Assembly: GCA_947630595.1 (NCBI GenBank)
Contig: CANRIG010000035.1
Coordinates: forward strand, 1-32,391
Direction: 5' to 3'
Length of the DNA: 32,391 nt
Source: an uncultured Lachnospiraceae bacterium
GTDB taxonomy: Bacteria; Bacillota; Clostridia; Lachnospirales; Lachnospiraceae
A model generated the notes under the pieces. That model searched no databases. It was not told where the DNA came from and worked only from the letters and a program-made list of their open reading frames with translations. The translations under genes and the position numbers were made by a program. Shown here in pieces: positions 6,142-14,462 of the stretch (positions within the stretch are counted from its first letter, which is position 1; each line of letters begins with the position of its first letter).

Positions 6142-7755
6142 TTATGCGTTCAACGCCGCGAACCGGTACATCGGCTCGCCCTTGTCGTTCGTCGTGATGT
6201 TGGTCAGGTTCGGATTGATCAGGCAGATATAAACCTGCGTCACCGCCGGGATCACGTAGAAGTTCTCGCTGACGAGAATGTTCTGCGCCTCGTGCAGGTA
6301 CTTGTCGCGCTCCGCCTGATCGGTGGTCGCATTGGAATTTGCAACCGCCTCGTCGTAGGCCGCGTCCGCCACATGGTTATAGTTGGAGGAAGCGCCGCTC
6401 ACATACAGGCTCAGGTAGTTGATCGGGTCGTTGAAATCCGCCGTCCAGCTGTGACGGATGAGGTCGTAATTTCCGTCCTCTCGGTCGGTGGACCAGACGC
6501 CGTCCTCCTCGCCTACCAGCTCGATGTCGATGTTGAGCACTGACTTCAGCTGTGCCTGAATGCCCTGTGCCAGCAGGGAATCCTTCTCGCTGTTCGGGTA
6601 TTTATACGTCAGTGTCGGGAAGCCCTCGCCGTCCGGATAGCCCGCTTCCGCGAGAAGCTCCTTCGCCTTCTCCTGATCCTCGACAAACAGCGGCTCCTGC
6701 TCGTCCTTGAAATACTGGTCGCTGCTCGGGGAAAGCATGTACTCCGCCACGTAATTGAGGGACGGAATATAGTCGTTGCCGATCGCCGCGCAGATTTCCT
6801 CACGGTTCAGCGCCAGCGCAATCGCCTCGCGCACCAGCTCGTTGTCCAGCGGCTCCACCTCGAGGTTCGGGAGGATGAATTTGGAAGTCAGCATCGTCCA
6901 GATAAACAGGCCGTCTTCCTCGGTATAGTCGTCCGCGACGTAATCCGGAAGTCCGGTGACCACGTCCATCTCGCCGGTCTGGTAGCCCGCCAGCAGCGCG
7001 GTCGTATCCGTGATGAAGTTCACGTTGATTTTGTCAAGATTTACCCGGTCCGCCTGATAGTAATACGGGTTCTTCACCACCGTATAGCCAACGCCGTCCG
7101 TGTAGGACTCCAGACAGAAAGCGCCGTTTCCGAGCGACTTCGCCGGATCCTTGAACCATTCCTCGTCCTCGTTGGTCGCCAGGCCGGCCTTGGACGGATA
7201 GAACACCGGGATCGTCATCATTTTCAGGAAATAGCTGCACGGCGCGTTCAGGTCAAACTCCAGGGTGTGATCGTCCACCGCGATCGCCTTCACATCTTCC
7301 AGCGCGCCCTCGCCGTTGTGGTAAGCCTCAGCGCCGTCGATGCCGAACAGCATGTTGGCGTAGATCGCCCCGCCGTTTTCCGGATCCAGCGCGCGGTGAA
7401 TCGTGTTGAGGAAATCGTCCGCCGTCACTGCGGAACCGTCGCTCCACTTTGCATCCTCTCTGAGATGGAACGTATAGACCAGACCGTCGTCGCTGACGTC
7501 GTAACTCTCCGCCGTCTCATAAATGACGCTGCCGTCGCTGTCATAACTGAGCAGGCCGTCCGTGCACAGTTTCGCGTACTCGGTCCACATGTCGATTGCC
7601 ACGCCCGCCGGGTCCAGGCTGCCCGCACAGGATACGGTTGCGATGTTGATCTCTCCGCCCTGCGGAAGCGCCGCGCCCTCGTCCGCCAGCGCAGACGCCG
7701 GCAGAGCAGCCGCCATGGAAAGGGTCAGAAGGACACTCAAAAGTTTCTTTTTCAT
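6142..7755 (-). CDS. Oligopeptide/nickel-type ABC transporter solute-binding protein (OppA-like)
   Basis: Extracellular solute-binding protein of family 5 (SBP_bac_5), 537 residues, that would deliver a peptide or other small solute to the OppBC permeases. An N-terminal signal peptide is clear: MKKKLLS followed by a hydrophobic stretch to ALPASALA, with likely signal-peptidase-I cleavage before DEG at about residue 24. There is no lipobox cysteine, unusual for a Gram-positive binding protein. The ATG at 7755 is chosen because GGAGAG lies 7 nt upstream; the in-frame ATG 15 bp further upstream lies within that ribosome binding site. It is the last gene of the flavoprotein-ferredoxin-Opp operon, separated from the preceding ATPase by 184 bp holding its own promoter. 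The ligand cannot be inferred from the sequence. Confidence 0.9.
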   Translation of the reverse strand: MKKKLLSVLLTLSMAAALPASALADEGAALPQGGEINIATVSCAGSLDPAGVAIDMWTEYAKLCTDGLLSYDSDGSVIYETAESYDVSDDGLVYTFHLREDAKWSDGSAVTADDFLNTIHRALDPENGGAIYANMLFGIDGAEAYHNGEGALEDVKAIAVDDHTLEFDLNAPCSYFLKMMTIPVFYPSKAGLATNEDEEWFKDPAKSLGNGAFCLESYTDGVGYTVVKNPYYYQADRVNLDKINVNFITDTTALLAGYQTGEMDVVTGLPDYVADDYTEEDGLFIWTMLTSKFILPNLEVEPLDNELVREAIALALNREEICAAIGNDYIPSLNYVAEYMLSPSSDQYFKDEQEPLFVEDQEKAKELLAEAGYPDGEGFPTLTYKYPNSEKDSLLAQGIQAQLKSVLNIDIELVGEEDGVWSTDREDGNYDLIRHSWTADFNDPINYLSLYVSGASSNYNHVADAAYDEAVANSNATTDQAERDKYLHEAQNILVSENFYVIPAVTQVYICLINPNLTNITTNDKGEPMYRFAALNA

Positions 7756-7787
7756 AGTTTTTCTCTCCATTTCAATTTATTTCTCAG

Positions 7788-7804
7788 CCGGCGCAGTCCG
7801 CCGG
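7788..7804. promoter_or_regulatory. Hairpin at the predicted 5' end of the solute-binding protein mRNA
   Basis: CCGGCG (7788-7793) and CGCCGG (7799-7804) form a perfect 6-bp GC stem with a 5-nt loop. On the minus strand it starts a few bases after the -10 box at 7816-7821, so a transcript from that promoter would begin with this stem. Such 5' stems can protect mRNA and raise the output of the binding protein. It could equally slow read-through from upstream. Confidence 0.5.
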
Positions 7805-7815
7805 ACGGAGATTTC

Positions 7816-7844
7816 TTTATAATGCCAGATCATGCCGGAAGCAA
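7816..7844 (-). promoter_or_regulatory. Candidate internal promoter for the solute-binding protein gene
   Basis: On the minus strand TTGCTT (7839-7844) and TATAAA (7816-7821) are separated by exactly 17 bp. They lie about 60 bp upstream of the solute-binding protein start, in the only sizeable gap of the Opp operon. Extra expression of the binding protein relative to the membrane parts would fit normal stoichiometry. Confidence 0.55.
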
Positions 7845-7866
7845 AAGCCTGCATCCACACAACATG

Positions 7867-7964
7867 TTCGCTCCTCACAGCTACCCGCGAAACGGCAGTT
7901 ACACACTGAATTTCATGGATGATGGAATGTTTTCGCTCCTCACAGCCGCCCCGCAAGGTGGCAG
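7867..7964. repeat. Direct repeat copying the 3' end of the OppF-like gene
   Basis: TTCGCTCCTCACAGC occurs at 7867-7881 and again at 7932-7946, 65 bp apart. Similarity continues for about 18 bp more in each copy (CCCGCGAAACGGCAG against CCCCGCAAGGTGGCAG). The right copy contains the stop codon (7940-7942) and last codons of the OppF-like gene. The left copy lies in the intergenic gap, so it looks like a short duplication of the gene tail. Confidence 0.65.
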
Positions 7965-8911
7965 GCCACCTTCCGCCCGCCGACGTCGGCCAGCTCCGGC
8001 TTTCGGGTTCTGCATTCCTCCGTACAGTAACGGCAGCGCGTGTGGAACGGGCAGCCGGAAGGCACGTGAATCGGGCTGGGTACCTCGCCCTGCAGGATTT
8101 TGCGGTTCATCATCCCCTGTGCGCCCGGATCGGCCACCGGAATCGAGGAAATCAGCGCCTGCGTGTAGGGATGCAGCGGGCGCTCGTAAATCTCGTCCGC
8201 CGGCCCGGTCTCTACCAGATGCCCCAGATACATCACGCCGATGTCGTGGCTGATGTGCCGCACGGCGTTGAGGTCATGCGCCACCACGATATAGGAAATC
8301 TGCTTTTCATCCTGGATGCGCTCCAGTAAATTGATGATCTGCGCCTGAATCGACACGTCCAGCGCGGAAAACGGCTCATCGCAGACGATAAACTCCGGAT
8401 TCAGCGCCAGCGTGCGGGCGATGCCGATGCGCTGCCGCTGCCCGCCGGAAAATTCATGCGGATAGCGTCGGATGTGGTCCGGCTTCAGGCCCACCGTCTC
8501 CATCAGCTGTTGCACAATCTCCATGCGCTCCGCTTTGGTATACATATTGTAGATGATCATCGGCTCGCAGATCGTCTCGCCCACGGTGTAGCGCGGATTC
8601 AGGCTCGCATACGGATCCTGAAAAATCATCTGCATTTTCTGCCGGAGCGGATGCATCTGGCTCATATTATATTGTGTGATATCAGTCCCCTGATAGAAAA
8701 TGCGGCCGCCGTCCGGTTCGTAAATTTTCAGGATCGTCCGCCCCAGCGTGCTCTTTCCGCAGCCGGATTCACCGACGATGCCCAGTGTTTTTCCCTTTTC
8801 AATGGAAAAGCTGACGTCGTTCACCGCGCGCACGTACTGCTTTTCCTCAAACAGTCCGGTCTTCACGCGAAATTTTTTCTCCAGATGCTCCACCTGGATC
8901 ACAGGTTCCAT
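7940..8911 (-). CDS. Opp/Dpp-type ABC transporter ATPase (OppF-like)
   Basis: A 323-residue ATP-binding subunit of a peptide/nickel-type importer. Visible motifs are Walker A (GESGCGKST, about residues 49-57), Q-loop region [15 protein letters not shown] signature FSGGQRQR, Walker B with catalytic Glu ([13 protein letters not shown]) and the H-loop (VVAHDL). The C-terminal part has four cysteines (about 285-317: [15 protein letters not shown] and a later Cys), matching the cysteine-rich extension of Dpp/Opp ATPases that can bind a [4Fe-4S] cluster. The ATG at 8911 overlaps the stop of the OppD-like gene by one base (TGATG); an adjacent GTG at 8914 is an alternative. It would pair with the OppD-like ATPase as a heterodimer under the OppBC permeases. 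Confidence 0.93.
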   Translation of the reverse strand: MEPVIQVEHLEKKFRVKTGLFEEKQYVRAVNDVSFSIEKGKTLGIVGESGCGKSTLGRTILKIYEPDGGRIFYQGTDITQYNMSQMHPLRQKMQMIFQDPYASLNPRYTVGETICEPMIIYNMYTKAERMEIVQQLMETVGLKPDHIRRYPHEFSGGQRQRIGIARTLALNPEFIVCDEPFSALDVSIQAQIINLLERIQDEKQISYIVVAHDLNAVRHISHDIGVMYLGHLVETGPADEIYERPLHPYTQALISSIPVADPGAQGMMNRKILQGEVPSPIHVPSGCPFHTRCRYCTEECRTRKPELADVGGRKVACHLAGRL

Positions 8912-10254
8912 CACGCGCTCACCTGCCTTTCCCGGTTCTGCGCCGCTGCCGGCTTCATCTCTCTTCTCTGCTCCTGCGCCGCTGCCGTCTTTGCCGCTTT
9001 TTCCCGCTCCTGCACCGCCGGCTTGTCCATCTCCCGTTCCTGCGCCGCTGCCGCCCTCGTCTCCTTTTCCCGTTCCTGCACCGTTGCCGCCCTCGCCTCT
9101 CTTTCCCGCGTCTGCGCCGCTACCGGCTTCATCTCTCTTCTCTGCTCCTGCGCCTCTGCCGCCTTCGTCTTCCTTTCCCGCTCCTGCGCCTCTGCCGCCT
9201 TCGTCTCCCTTTCCCGCTCCTGCGCCGCCACCAGCTCCGGTGCCTTTTCCTTGCAGTAGAGCCAGCAGGTCGCCCCGTGTTCCTCCGAGAACCGGGTCTC
9301 GCAGGGCCGATATTCCCTGCAGATTTTCATGGCCTGGCCGCAGCGGCTGCAGAACGTGCAGCCGTCGCTGCGGCGCAGCAGGTTGGGCGGCGTGCCCGGT
9401 ATGTAGCGCAGCGGCTCGCGGTGCTCGCCCGGTCTGGCGATGCTGGCCAGAAGCCCCTTCGTGTAGGGGTGCTTCGTCTCGTGAAAAATTTCCTCCACGG
9501 TGCCGTATTCCACAATCTCCCCGCCGTACATGATTGCTATTTTATCGCAGAGCTCCGCCACCACGCCCAGATCATGCGTGATCACGATCGCGCTCGCGCC
9601 CATTTCCTTGACCGATTTCTCGATCAGGTTCAGAATCTGCGCCTGAATCGTCACGTCCAGCGCCGTCGTCGGCTCGTCCGCAATCAGCAGCTTCGGCTCG
9701 CAGGCCAGCGCCGCCGCGATGATGATCCGCTGCCGCATGCCGCCGGAAAACTCATAGGGGTACTGCTTCATGCGCTTTTCCGGGCTGGAAATGCCCACCT
9801 GCTGCAAAAGCCGCACCGCCCGCTGCTCCGCCTCGGCGCGGGAGCATTTCAGGTGCCGGCGCAGGCCCTCCGTCATCTGCGTCCCGATTTTCAGAACCGG
9901 GTTCAGGTAGGTCATCGGATCCTGGAATACCATGCCGATGTCCTTGCCGCGCAGCTCCGACATCCGTTTTTCATGCGCCTTCTTTTCCTTTTTGGACTGC
10001 AGGCCCGCGGCCGACAGCTCCTCGCCCTCAAAGCGGATGCTGCCGCCCGTGACGGTTCCGTTGGCCGCCAGCAGGTTCATCAGCGCCAGCATGCTGACCG
10101 ACTTGCCGGAGCCGGATTCGCCGACGATGCCCAGAATTTCCCGGGTGTTCAGGTCGAGATTGATGCCGCGCACCGCGTGCACCGTGCCCTGCTTCGTCGA
10201 AAAGTCGACCGTAAGATTTCGGATTCTCAGTAATTCTCTGTGTAATGCGTCCAT
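8911..10254 (-). CDS. Opp/Dpp-type ABC transporter ATPase (OppD-like) with a repetitive charged C-terminal tail
   Basis: A 447-residue ATP-binding subunit. The core is normal: Walker A GESGSGKS at residues 45-52, Q-loop [10 protein letters not shown], signature FSGGMRQ at 169-175, Walker B LLIADEP at 189-195, H-loop THDLG, and the cysteine-rich segment (CTFCSRCG...C) typical of Opp ATPases. Family members end near residue 340. This one carries about 105 further residues built of roughly nine 11-12-residue units such as [24 protein letters not shown] and [12 protein letters not shown]. The tail is rich in Glu, Arg, Lys, Gln and Ala, and is predicted to be helical or coiled coil. The ATG overlaps the permease stop by one base, and the stop overlaps the OppF-like start, so all are translationally coupled. 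Confidence 0.93.
   Translation of the reverse strand: MDALHRELLRIRNLTVDFSTKQGTVHAVRGINLDLNTREILGIVGESGSGKSVSMLALMNLLAANGTVTGGSIRFEGEELSAAGLQSKKEKKAHEKRMSELRGKDIGMVFQDPMTYLNPVLKIGTQMTEGLRRHLKCSRAEAEQRAVRLLQQVGISSPEKRMKQYPYEFSGGMRQRIIIAAALACEPKLLIADEPTTALDVTIQAQILNLIEKSVKEMGASAIVITHDLGVVAELCDKIAIMYGGEIVEYGTVEEIFHETKHPYTKGLLASIARPGEHREPLRYIPGTPPNLLRRSDGCTFCSRCGQAMKICREYRPCETRFSEEHGATCWLYCKEKAPELVAAQERERETKAAEAQERERKTKAAEAQEQRREMKPVAAQTREREARAATVQEREKETRAAAAQEREMDKPAVQEREKAAKTAAAQEQRREMKPAAAQNRERQVSA
8914..9228. repeat. 36-bp-period coding repeat in the OppD-like gene
   Basis: About nine imperfect units of 33-36 bp encode the charged tail of the OppD-like ATPase. On the plus strand each reads roughly CTCCTGCGCC(G/T)CTGCCG followed by a pyrimidine-rich part. 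The period is a multiple of three, so units can be gained or lost without breaking the frame. The repeats also leave the opposite strand open as a spurious Pro/Ala-rich frame. Confidence 0.85.
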
Positions 10255-11168
10255 CAGTCCCGCCCTTTCGGATTCAGTGCTTCTTCCAGGCCCTCGCCGA
10301 CAAAGTTCAGCGCGAAAATCACAAGGCAGATCACCAGCACCGGGTACACCATCAGCATCGGGTACTTGGAAATCATCATTTTCGCATCCTGCGCCAGCGT
10401 GCCGAGGCTCGCCTGCGGCGCCGATATGCCGATGCCGATAAAGCTCAGAAAGGCCTCGTTGAAAATCGCCTGCGGCACCATCAGCGTAGCCGTGACGATG
10501 ATCGGCCCCACCGCGTTCACCATCAGATATTTAAAGAGGATGCGCTTCCGCGAGGCGCCGAGCACAAACGCAGCCGTGGCAAATTCGCGCTCCTTCAGCG
10601 TCCGGACCTCGCCCCGCACAATCCGCGCCATGTTAATCCAGCCGTTCACGCAGATGCCGATCATGACGCTGTACACGTTCGAGCCCAGCATCAGCATGAT
10701 CAGAATCATGTAAATCATCGCCGGTATGGACTGCACCACATCCATCACGCGCACCATAATATTGTCTGCAACTCCTCCCACATAGCCGGCGATGCCGCCG
10801 TAGATGATGCCGATCACCATGTTCGCCGCCGTTGCCACAAAGCCGATCATCAGGCTGATGCGCGCGCCGTACAGCACCCGCGTAAACTCGTCGCGCCCCA
10901 TCTTGTCGGTGCCGAACCAGTGCGCGAGCGACGGCCCCTGATTGGCGATGGACGTGTCCATCCCGTCGTAGGGGTACGGGGAAAGCAGCGGCCCGGCAAA
11001 CGCAATCACGGCGATAACGGCCAGCAGAATCAGGCCCGCCACTGCCCGCTTGTTGGCGCAAAAGCGCTCCCAGGTGTCCCGGGCAAACGACTTGCTCTCC
11101 ATTGCAATGTATTCTTCGTTTTTTTCCGCCGGATCAAGCGGTTCAAAATACTCCTCCGGTCTCAGCAT
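10254..11168 (-). CDS. Opp/Dpp-type ABC transporter permease (OppC-like)
   Basis: A 304-residue inner-membrane permease of the DppC/OppC type. An N-terminal cytoplasmic segment of about 40 residues precedes the first membrane helix (AVAGLILLAVIAVIAFAGPLL), and then comes the family's extracytoplasmic loop (HWFGTDKMGRDEFTRVLYGARISL). Four or five further helices and the EAA-like loop that contacts the ATPases (AAFVLGASRKRILFKYLM) follow. The length is normal. The start codon lies 10 bp after the OppB-like stop, and the stop overlaps the OppD-like start, so it is part of the same transcript. It forms the channel with the OppB-like protein. Confidence 0.93.
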   Translation of the reverse strand: MLRPEEYFEPLDPAEKNEEYIAMESKSFARDTWERFCANKRAVAGLILLAVIAVIAFAGPLLSPYPYDGMDTSIANQGPSLAHWFGTDKMGRDEFTRVLYGARISLMIGFVATAANMVIGIIYGGIAGYVGGVADNIMVRVMDVVQSIPAMIYMILIMLMLGSNVYSVMIGICVNGWINMARIVRGEVRTLKEREFATAAFVLGASRKRILFKYLMVNAVGPIIVTATLMVPQAIFNEAFLSFIGIGISAPQASLGTLAQDAKMMISKYPMLMVYPVLVICLVIFALNFVGEGLEEALNPKGRD

Positions 11169-11178
11169 AGCACAGCCC

Positions 11179-12096
11179 TCATTCTTCCAGCTTGATTCTC
11201 GGGTCGACCAGCACGCAGAGAATGTCCGCGGCCAGATTGCAGATCATCAGCGTAATCCCGAGGAAAATGGTAAGCCCCATGATCACGGTGTAGTCGCGGT
11301 TGCTCACCGCGTCCACAAACTCGCGCCCGATGCCGGGAATCGTAAAAATTTCCTCCACCACAAAGCTGCCGGTCACCAGAAAGGCGATGATCGGCCCGGA
11401 GGCCGTGATCACCGGAATCATGGCGTTCTTTAAAATATGTACGAGCACAATCCGCCGCCCGGCGATCCCCTTCGCCTTCGCCATCGTCACGTAGTCCTGC
11501 TGCATCGCCTCCGTGTAGCTGCTTCGCACCAGCTTGGAAATCTGCGCGAGCGGGTACACCGTGAGCGACGCCACCGGCAGAATGTAATGCTTCCAGGTGC
11601 CCAGGCCCACGACCGGTACCAGCTTCAGCATCACGCCGAACACCAGCATCAGAAGCAGCGCCAGCACGTAGTTGGGAATGCTGATGCCCATGACGGTAAA
11701 CGCCATCAGCCCGCCGCGCACCGATTCCCGGCTGGTCACCGCCATGCGGATGCCGAGAAATACGCCCAGGACCAGAGAGATCACATACGATATTACACCC
11801 AGCCGCAGCGTATAGGGCGCCTCCGTCCGGATCAGCTCGTTGACGGTCATCCCGGCCTTTTTGTAGGATATGCCGAGATCGCCGTGCAGCAGATTGTTCA
11901 GATATACGCCGAGCTGCTCCAGCACCGGCCGGTCCAGCCCGTAATGGCTCAGCAGCTCGTCGCGCACGGACTGGTTGATATTTTCATAGTTGAACGGGTT
12001 GCCCGGCATGAATCTGGTCAGGAAAAACACGATCACGATCAGCGCAAACAGGCTGACGATGCCGAACAGCAGCCTTTTTCCAATATATTTCAGCAT
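11179..12096 (-). CDS. Opp/Dpp-type ABC transporter permease (OppB-like)
   Basis: A 305-residue permease of the DppB/OppB type. The first helix is at residues of about 8-28 (LLFGIVSLFALIVIVFFLTR), followed by the family's RFMPGNPF loop and further helices. The EAA-type loop (SSYTEAMQQDYVTMAKAKG) sits before the last helices and docks onto an ATPase subunit. The C-terminus (DILCVLVDPRIKLEE) is the usual DPRI ending of these permeases. It starts 35 bp after the ferredoxin gene on the same strand. This tight link between transporter and redox genes is unusual and suggests that the imported molecule is the substrate or regulator of the reductase. Confidence 0.93.
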   Translation of the reverse strand: MLKYIGKRLLFGIVSLFALIVIVFFLTRFMPGNPFNYENINQSVRDELLSHYGLDRPVLEQLGVYLNNLLHGDLGISYKKAGMTVNELIRTEAPYTLRLGVISYVISLVLGVFLGIRMAVTSRESVRGGLMAFTVMGISIPNYVLALLLMLVFGVMLKLVPVVGLGTWKHYILPVASLTVYPLAQISKLVRSSYTEAMQQDYVTMAKAKGIAGRRIVLVHILKNAMIPVITASGPIIAFLVTGSFVVEEIFTIPGIGREFVDAVSNRDYTVIMGLTIFLGITLMICNLAADILCVLVDPRIKLEE

Positions 12097-12130
12097 GATA
12101 CTTTATCCTTTCCGGTCCTGCAGGGAAACC

Positions 12131-12454
12131 TCAGCCCCGCCGTTTTTCCGCCGGAAGCGGCTTTTCCTCTCCGGCGTCCGCTGCATGCCTGACCGGCACA
12201 AATTTCGCCTGGTTCATCAGCGGATGCTGCAGGCGGATGGCTCCCTCCTGCCGGCAGGCCATGACGCAGCTGCCGCAGTAATAGCATTCGCCCGGGTACA
12301 GCACGACCGGCGGCCTGCCCTTTTCCGGGTTCGGAATCAGGATGTCCACCTGACAGACCTCCGCGCAGCGGTTGCAGCCGACGCACCGGCTCTCGTCAAA
12401 GACCAGCGGACGGGCGCTGCACGGCACGACAAACGCGTACATTTCTTTCTTCAT
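12131..12454 (-). CDS. 2x[4Fe-4S] ferredoxin-like electron-transfer subunit (AprB-like)
   Basis: A 107-residue protein with two complete CxxCxxCxxxC motifs, C24/C27/C30/C34 and C57/C60/C63/C67, enough for two [4Fe-4S] clusters. After the second cluster a tail of about 40 residues resembles the extended tail of beta subunits that wrap around flavoprotein partners. The ATG has AAAGGAG upstream. It starts 10 bp after the flavoprotein stop, so it is almost certainly its electron-transfer partner, as in adenylylsulfate-reductase-like and fumarate-reductase-like pairs. No signal peptide or Tat motif is visible, so the complex would be cytoplasmic. The electron donor is unknown. Confidence 0.88.
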   Translation of the reverse strand: MKKEMYAFVVPCSARPLVFDESRCVGCNRCAEVCQVDILIPNPEKGRPPVVLYPGECYYCGSCVMACRQEGAIRLQHPLMNQAKFVPVRHAADAGEEKPLPAEKRRG

Positions 12455-12464
12455 ATGCTCTCCT

Positions 12465-14420
12465 TTATCCCCGGTCCACGCGGTCCGGCTCCCCGTTTAT
12501 GTAATCCTGATTGTGCCGCTCGTATTCCGTTTTCAGGTCGCCGAAAAAGCCCATGGGCACGTCGCCGCGCACCACGTTTCCGGCGTCGTCGAGGGAAATC
12601 GTGATAAAATGATCGTTTTCCGGCGGATCCATCTGCGGATAGTCGCTCCGCTCGAAGCAAAGCGGCGCCGAGCTGGATTTCCGCATCAGACAGGCCTGCA
12701 GAATCATGATCGATACGGTCAGGATATCCAGCACCTCGTGCGTGCGCATCAGCTCGTGCGGATTGGCGGCGCACAGCTGCGGCACCGCGTCATTCTGGTA
12801 ATGCAGCAGCAGGTCAAGGCCTTCCTTCAGCAGATCCTCGCACTTCACGCCGCCGCAGTAATTCTGCATGGCCTTGGCAATCGCCATGTTCAGCTCCTTC
12901 CAGCTCATGCCGTCCTCACGCTGCACCGGCGCGTAGAGGCGCTGCTTCTCCCGCTCGCAGAACGCCCGGTCAATCTCCCCGAACGCAGCGTGTTCGCTCG
13001 CCTGCGCCGCCTTCCGGCCCGCGTAATAGCCGGTCGCGCAGGCAAATCCGCAGCAGTCGGCCGCGTAGAGCTGGTCGCCCGCAGCGTAAACGCCCTCCAG
13101 ATTGGTCCGAAGGTCCCAGTCTGTAAGGATGCCGCCCGGCGCTCCGAACAGCTGGCGCTCCTGCGGCAGAAACGACGCCGACTGCCAGCCGTTTCCGTAG
13201 CTCTGCAGCATATGCTTCTGCGGGTCAAAGCCCCGCTCCGTATAATTTTTCAGAATTGGAATTTTTGTCTTTCCCTCCTCGCCGACCATGACGCCCCAGA
13301 TGACCTTCCGCTCCATCTCCGGCATCCGGCTCAGATCCGCGTAAAACGGCAGCTGATAGCCCCGGCGCATGAGCTCGTCAAAGGGCAGCGTCTCCGGCCC
13401 GCGGTACTCATACTTCGGCTCGTCGATGACGCCGCCTTTCAGGAAGAACTTCTGCCCCGGCGCCGGATAATAACGCTCCGACACCGTTTTCAGCTCCTCG
13501 CCGTCGCGGTTGACATAGGGAATCTCCACGCCTCTGGCGTCCACCATCGTCGCCGCGTACCAGGTGTTGTGGTTGTTGCCGGTGCCGTACGGCGGAAAGC
13601 TCCGCCCCGCGGAGGAAAACTCCGCCTTCACGGATTTCTCCATCATCGTAAACGCCACGCCGCTGCGGTAGCCCATCGCATGGCCGCTGCCGATACTCTG
13701 CATCGGCCGGAATTCGCACAGCCCGGTGAGGTCTGGATTGAAAAGCCACACGCGGGCCGGCCTCGACATGGCCAGCACCGTCTCCTTCGCCTGGAAGATC
13801 AGGAATTTGCCAGTGCGGACGTTCATTCCCGTGGCCCCGGTGCCGCGCTTCCGCCCGTTCACGGTTTCCGTCATCAGCGCGGTGGCCTCGGTGCGGTCGT
13901 AAATGCGCACCTTCAGACGCTTCAACTCCCGGTACAGCGCCGGCTTGAACGTGGAGCCCCAGACGCGCAGCGTAAAGCGGTTCTTATAATCGTAGGCGAA
14001 CATCAGCCCCGTCTCGTCGTCGCGGAACTCCGCTCCCTTAAACTCGCCCTCCGTATCCCGGATTTTGCCGCCGAAGGATTCCATGTCGAGCAGCCGGTCG
14101 TAGCCCTCCTGGCACTCGATGTAATGCCCGATTCCGTTGCTGTAGCCGTCCTGCTCGTTCACGTAGGCCTCGGCGATCTCCTGCGCCGTCACCTGCGAGC
14201 ACGGGTTGGTGCAGGCGCTCTCCCAGTGGTCGAAACCGCTGCCCGCGGAACCGCTGCGCTCAGTCGCGCCCTTTTCCACCAGCACCACCGATTTCCCCCG
14301 CCGGGCCGCCGCGATCGCCGCATAGCAGCCGGCGAGGCCGCCGCCCAGCACCAGGACGTCGCTTTGCACGATTTCTTCCTCTCCAAATTCATTTTTATAA
14401 GGCCACTTATATAAATTCAT
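12465..14420 (-). CDS. FAD-dependent reductase, AprA/fumarate-reductase flavoprotein superfamily
   Basis: A 651-residue flavoprotein. The FAD-binding Rossmann motif is at residues 23-50 (LVLGGGLAGCYAA, ending VVLVEK), and a second FAD-contact segment is at about 442-452 (EGVYAAGDQ). Between them is a large substrate domain, and after about residue 480 comes a helical C-terminal domain as in succinate dehydrogenase/fumarate reductase and adenylylsulfate reductase alpha chains. Together with the adjacent ferredoxin, the closest familiar arrangement is AprAB. However, the sulfate-activation genes that accompany true AprAB are absent, and the region after the FAD motif (SAGSGFDHWESACTN) does not look like the AprA substrate loop I recall. 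No signal peptide is present. It leads an operon with a peptide-type importer, so reduction of an imported organic compound is the working hypothesis. Confidence 0.85.
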   Translation of the reverse strand: MNLYKWPYKNEFGEEEIVQSDVLVLGGGLAGCYAAIAAARRGKSVVLVEKGATERSGSAGSGFDHWESACTNPCSQVTAQEIAEAYVNEQDGYSNGIGHYIECQEGYDRLLDMESFGGKIRDTEGEFKGAEFRDDETGLMFAYDYKNRFTLRVWGSTFKPALYRELKRLKVRIYDRTEATALMTETVNGRKRGTGATGMNVRTGKFLIFQAKETVLAMSRPARVWLFNPDLTGLCEFRPMQSIGSGHAMGYRSGVAFTMMEKSVKAEFSSAGRSFPPYGTGNNHNTWYAATMVDARGVEIPYVNRDGEELKTVSERYYPAPGQKFFLKGGVIDEPKYEYRGPETLPFDELMRRGYQLPFYADLSRMPEMERKVIWGVMVGEEGKTKIPILKNYTERGFDPQKHMLQSYGNGWQSASFLPQERQLFGAPGGILTDWDLRTNLEGVYAAGDQLYAADCCGFACATGYYAGRKAAQASEHAAFGEIDRAFCEREKQRLYAPVQREDGMSWKELNMAIAKAMQNYCGGVKCEDLLKEGLDLLLHYQNDAVPQLCAANPHELMRTHEVLDILTVSIMILQACLMRKSSSAPLCFERSDYPQMDPPENDHFITISLDDAGNVVRGDVPMGFFGDLKTEYERHNQDYINGEPDRVDRG

Positions 14421-14462
14421 TGAAGTTCTCCGTCTTTTGTTATTTTATATGACTGTCTTATG

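Noticed and set aside
6082-6543. Plus-strand frame of 153 residues rich in Val/Arg, and similar long plus-strand frames across the minus-strand genes
   Set aside because: Antisense shadows of GC-rich genes, with no ribosome binding sites or recognisable domains.
8748-9533. Plus-strand Pro/Ala-rich repetitive reading frame
   Set aside because: It is the antisense reading of the charged repeat in the OppD-like gene; the 36-bp period keeps several frames open. The sense gene has full ABC motifs.
12131-14420. True adenylylsulfate reductase AprAB
   Set aside because: The layout is similar, but no sulfate adenylyltransferase, QmoABC or sulfite reductase genes are near, the partner genes are a peptide-type importer, and the segment after the FAD motif does not look like AprA.
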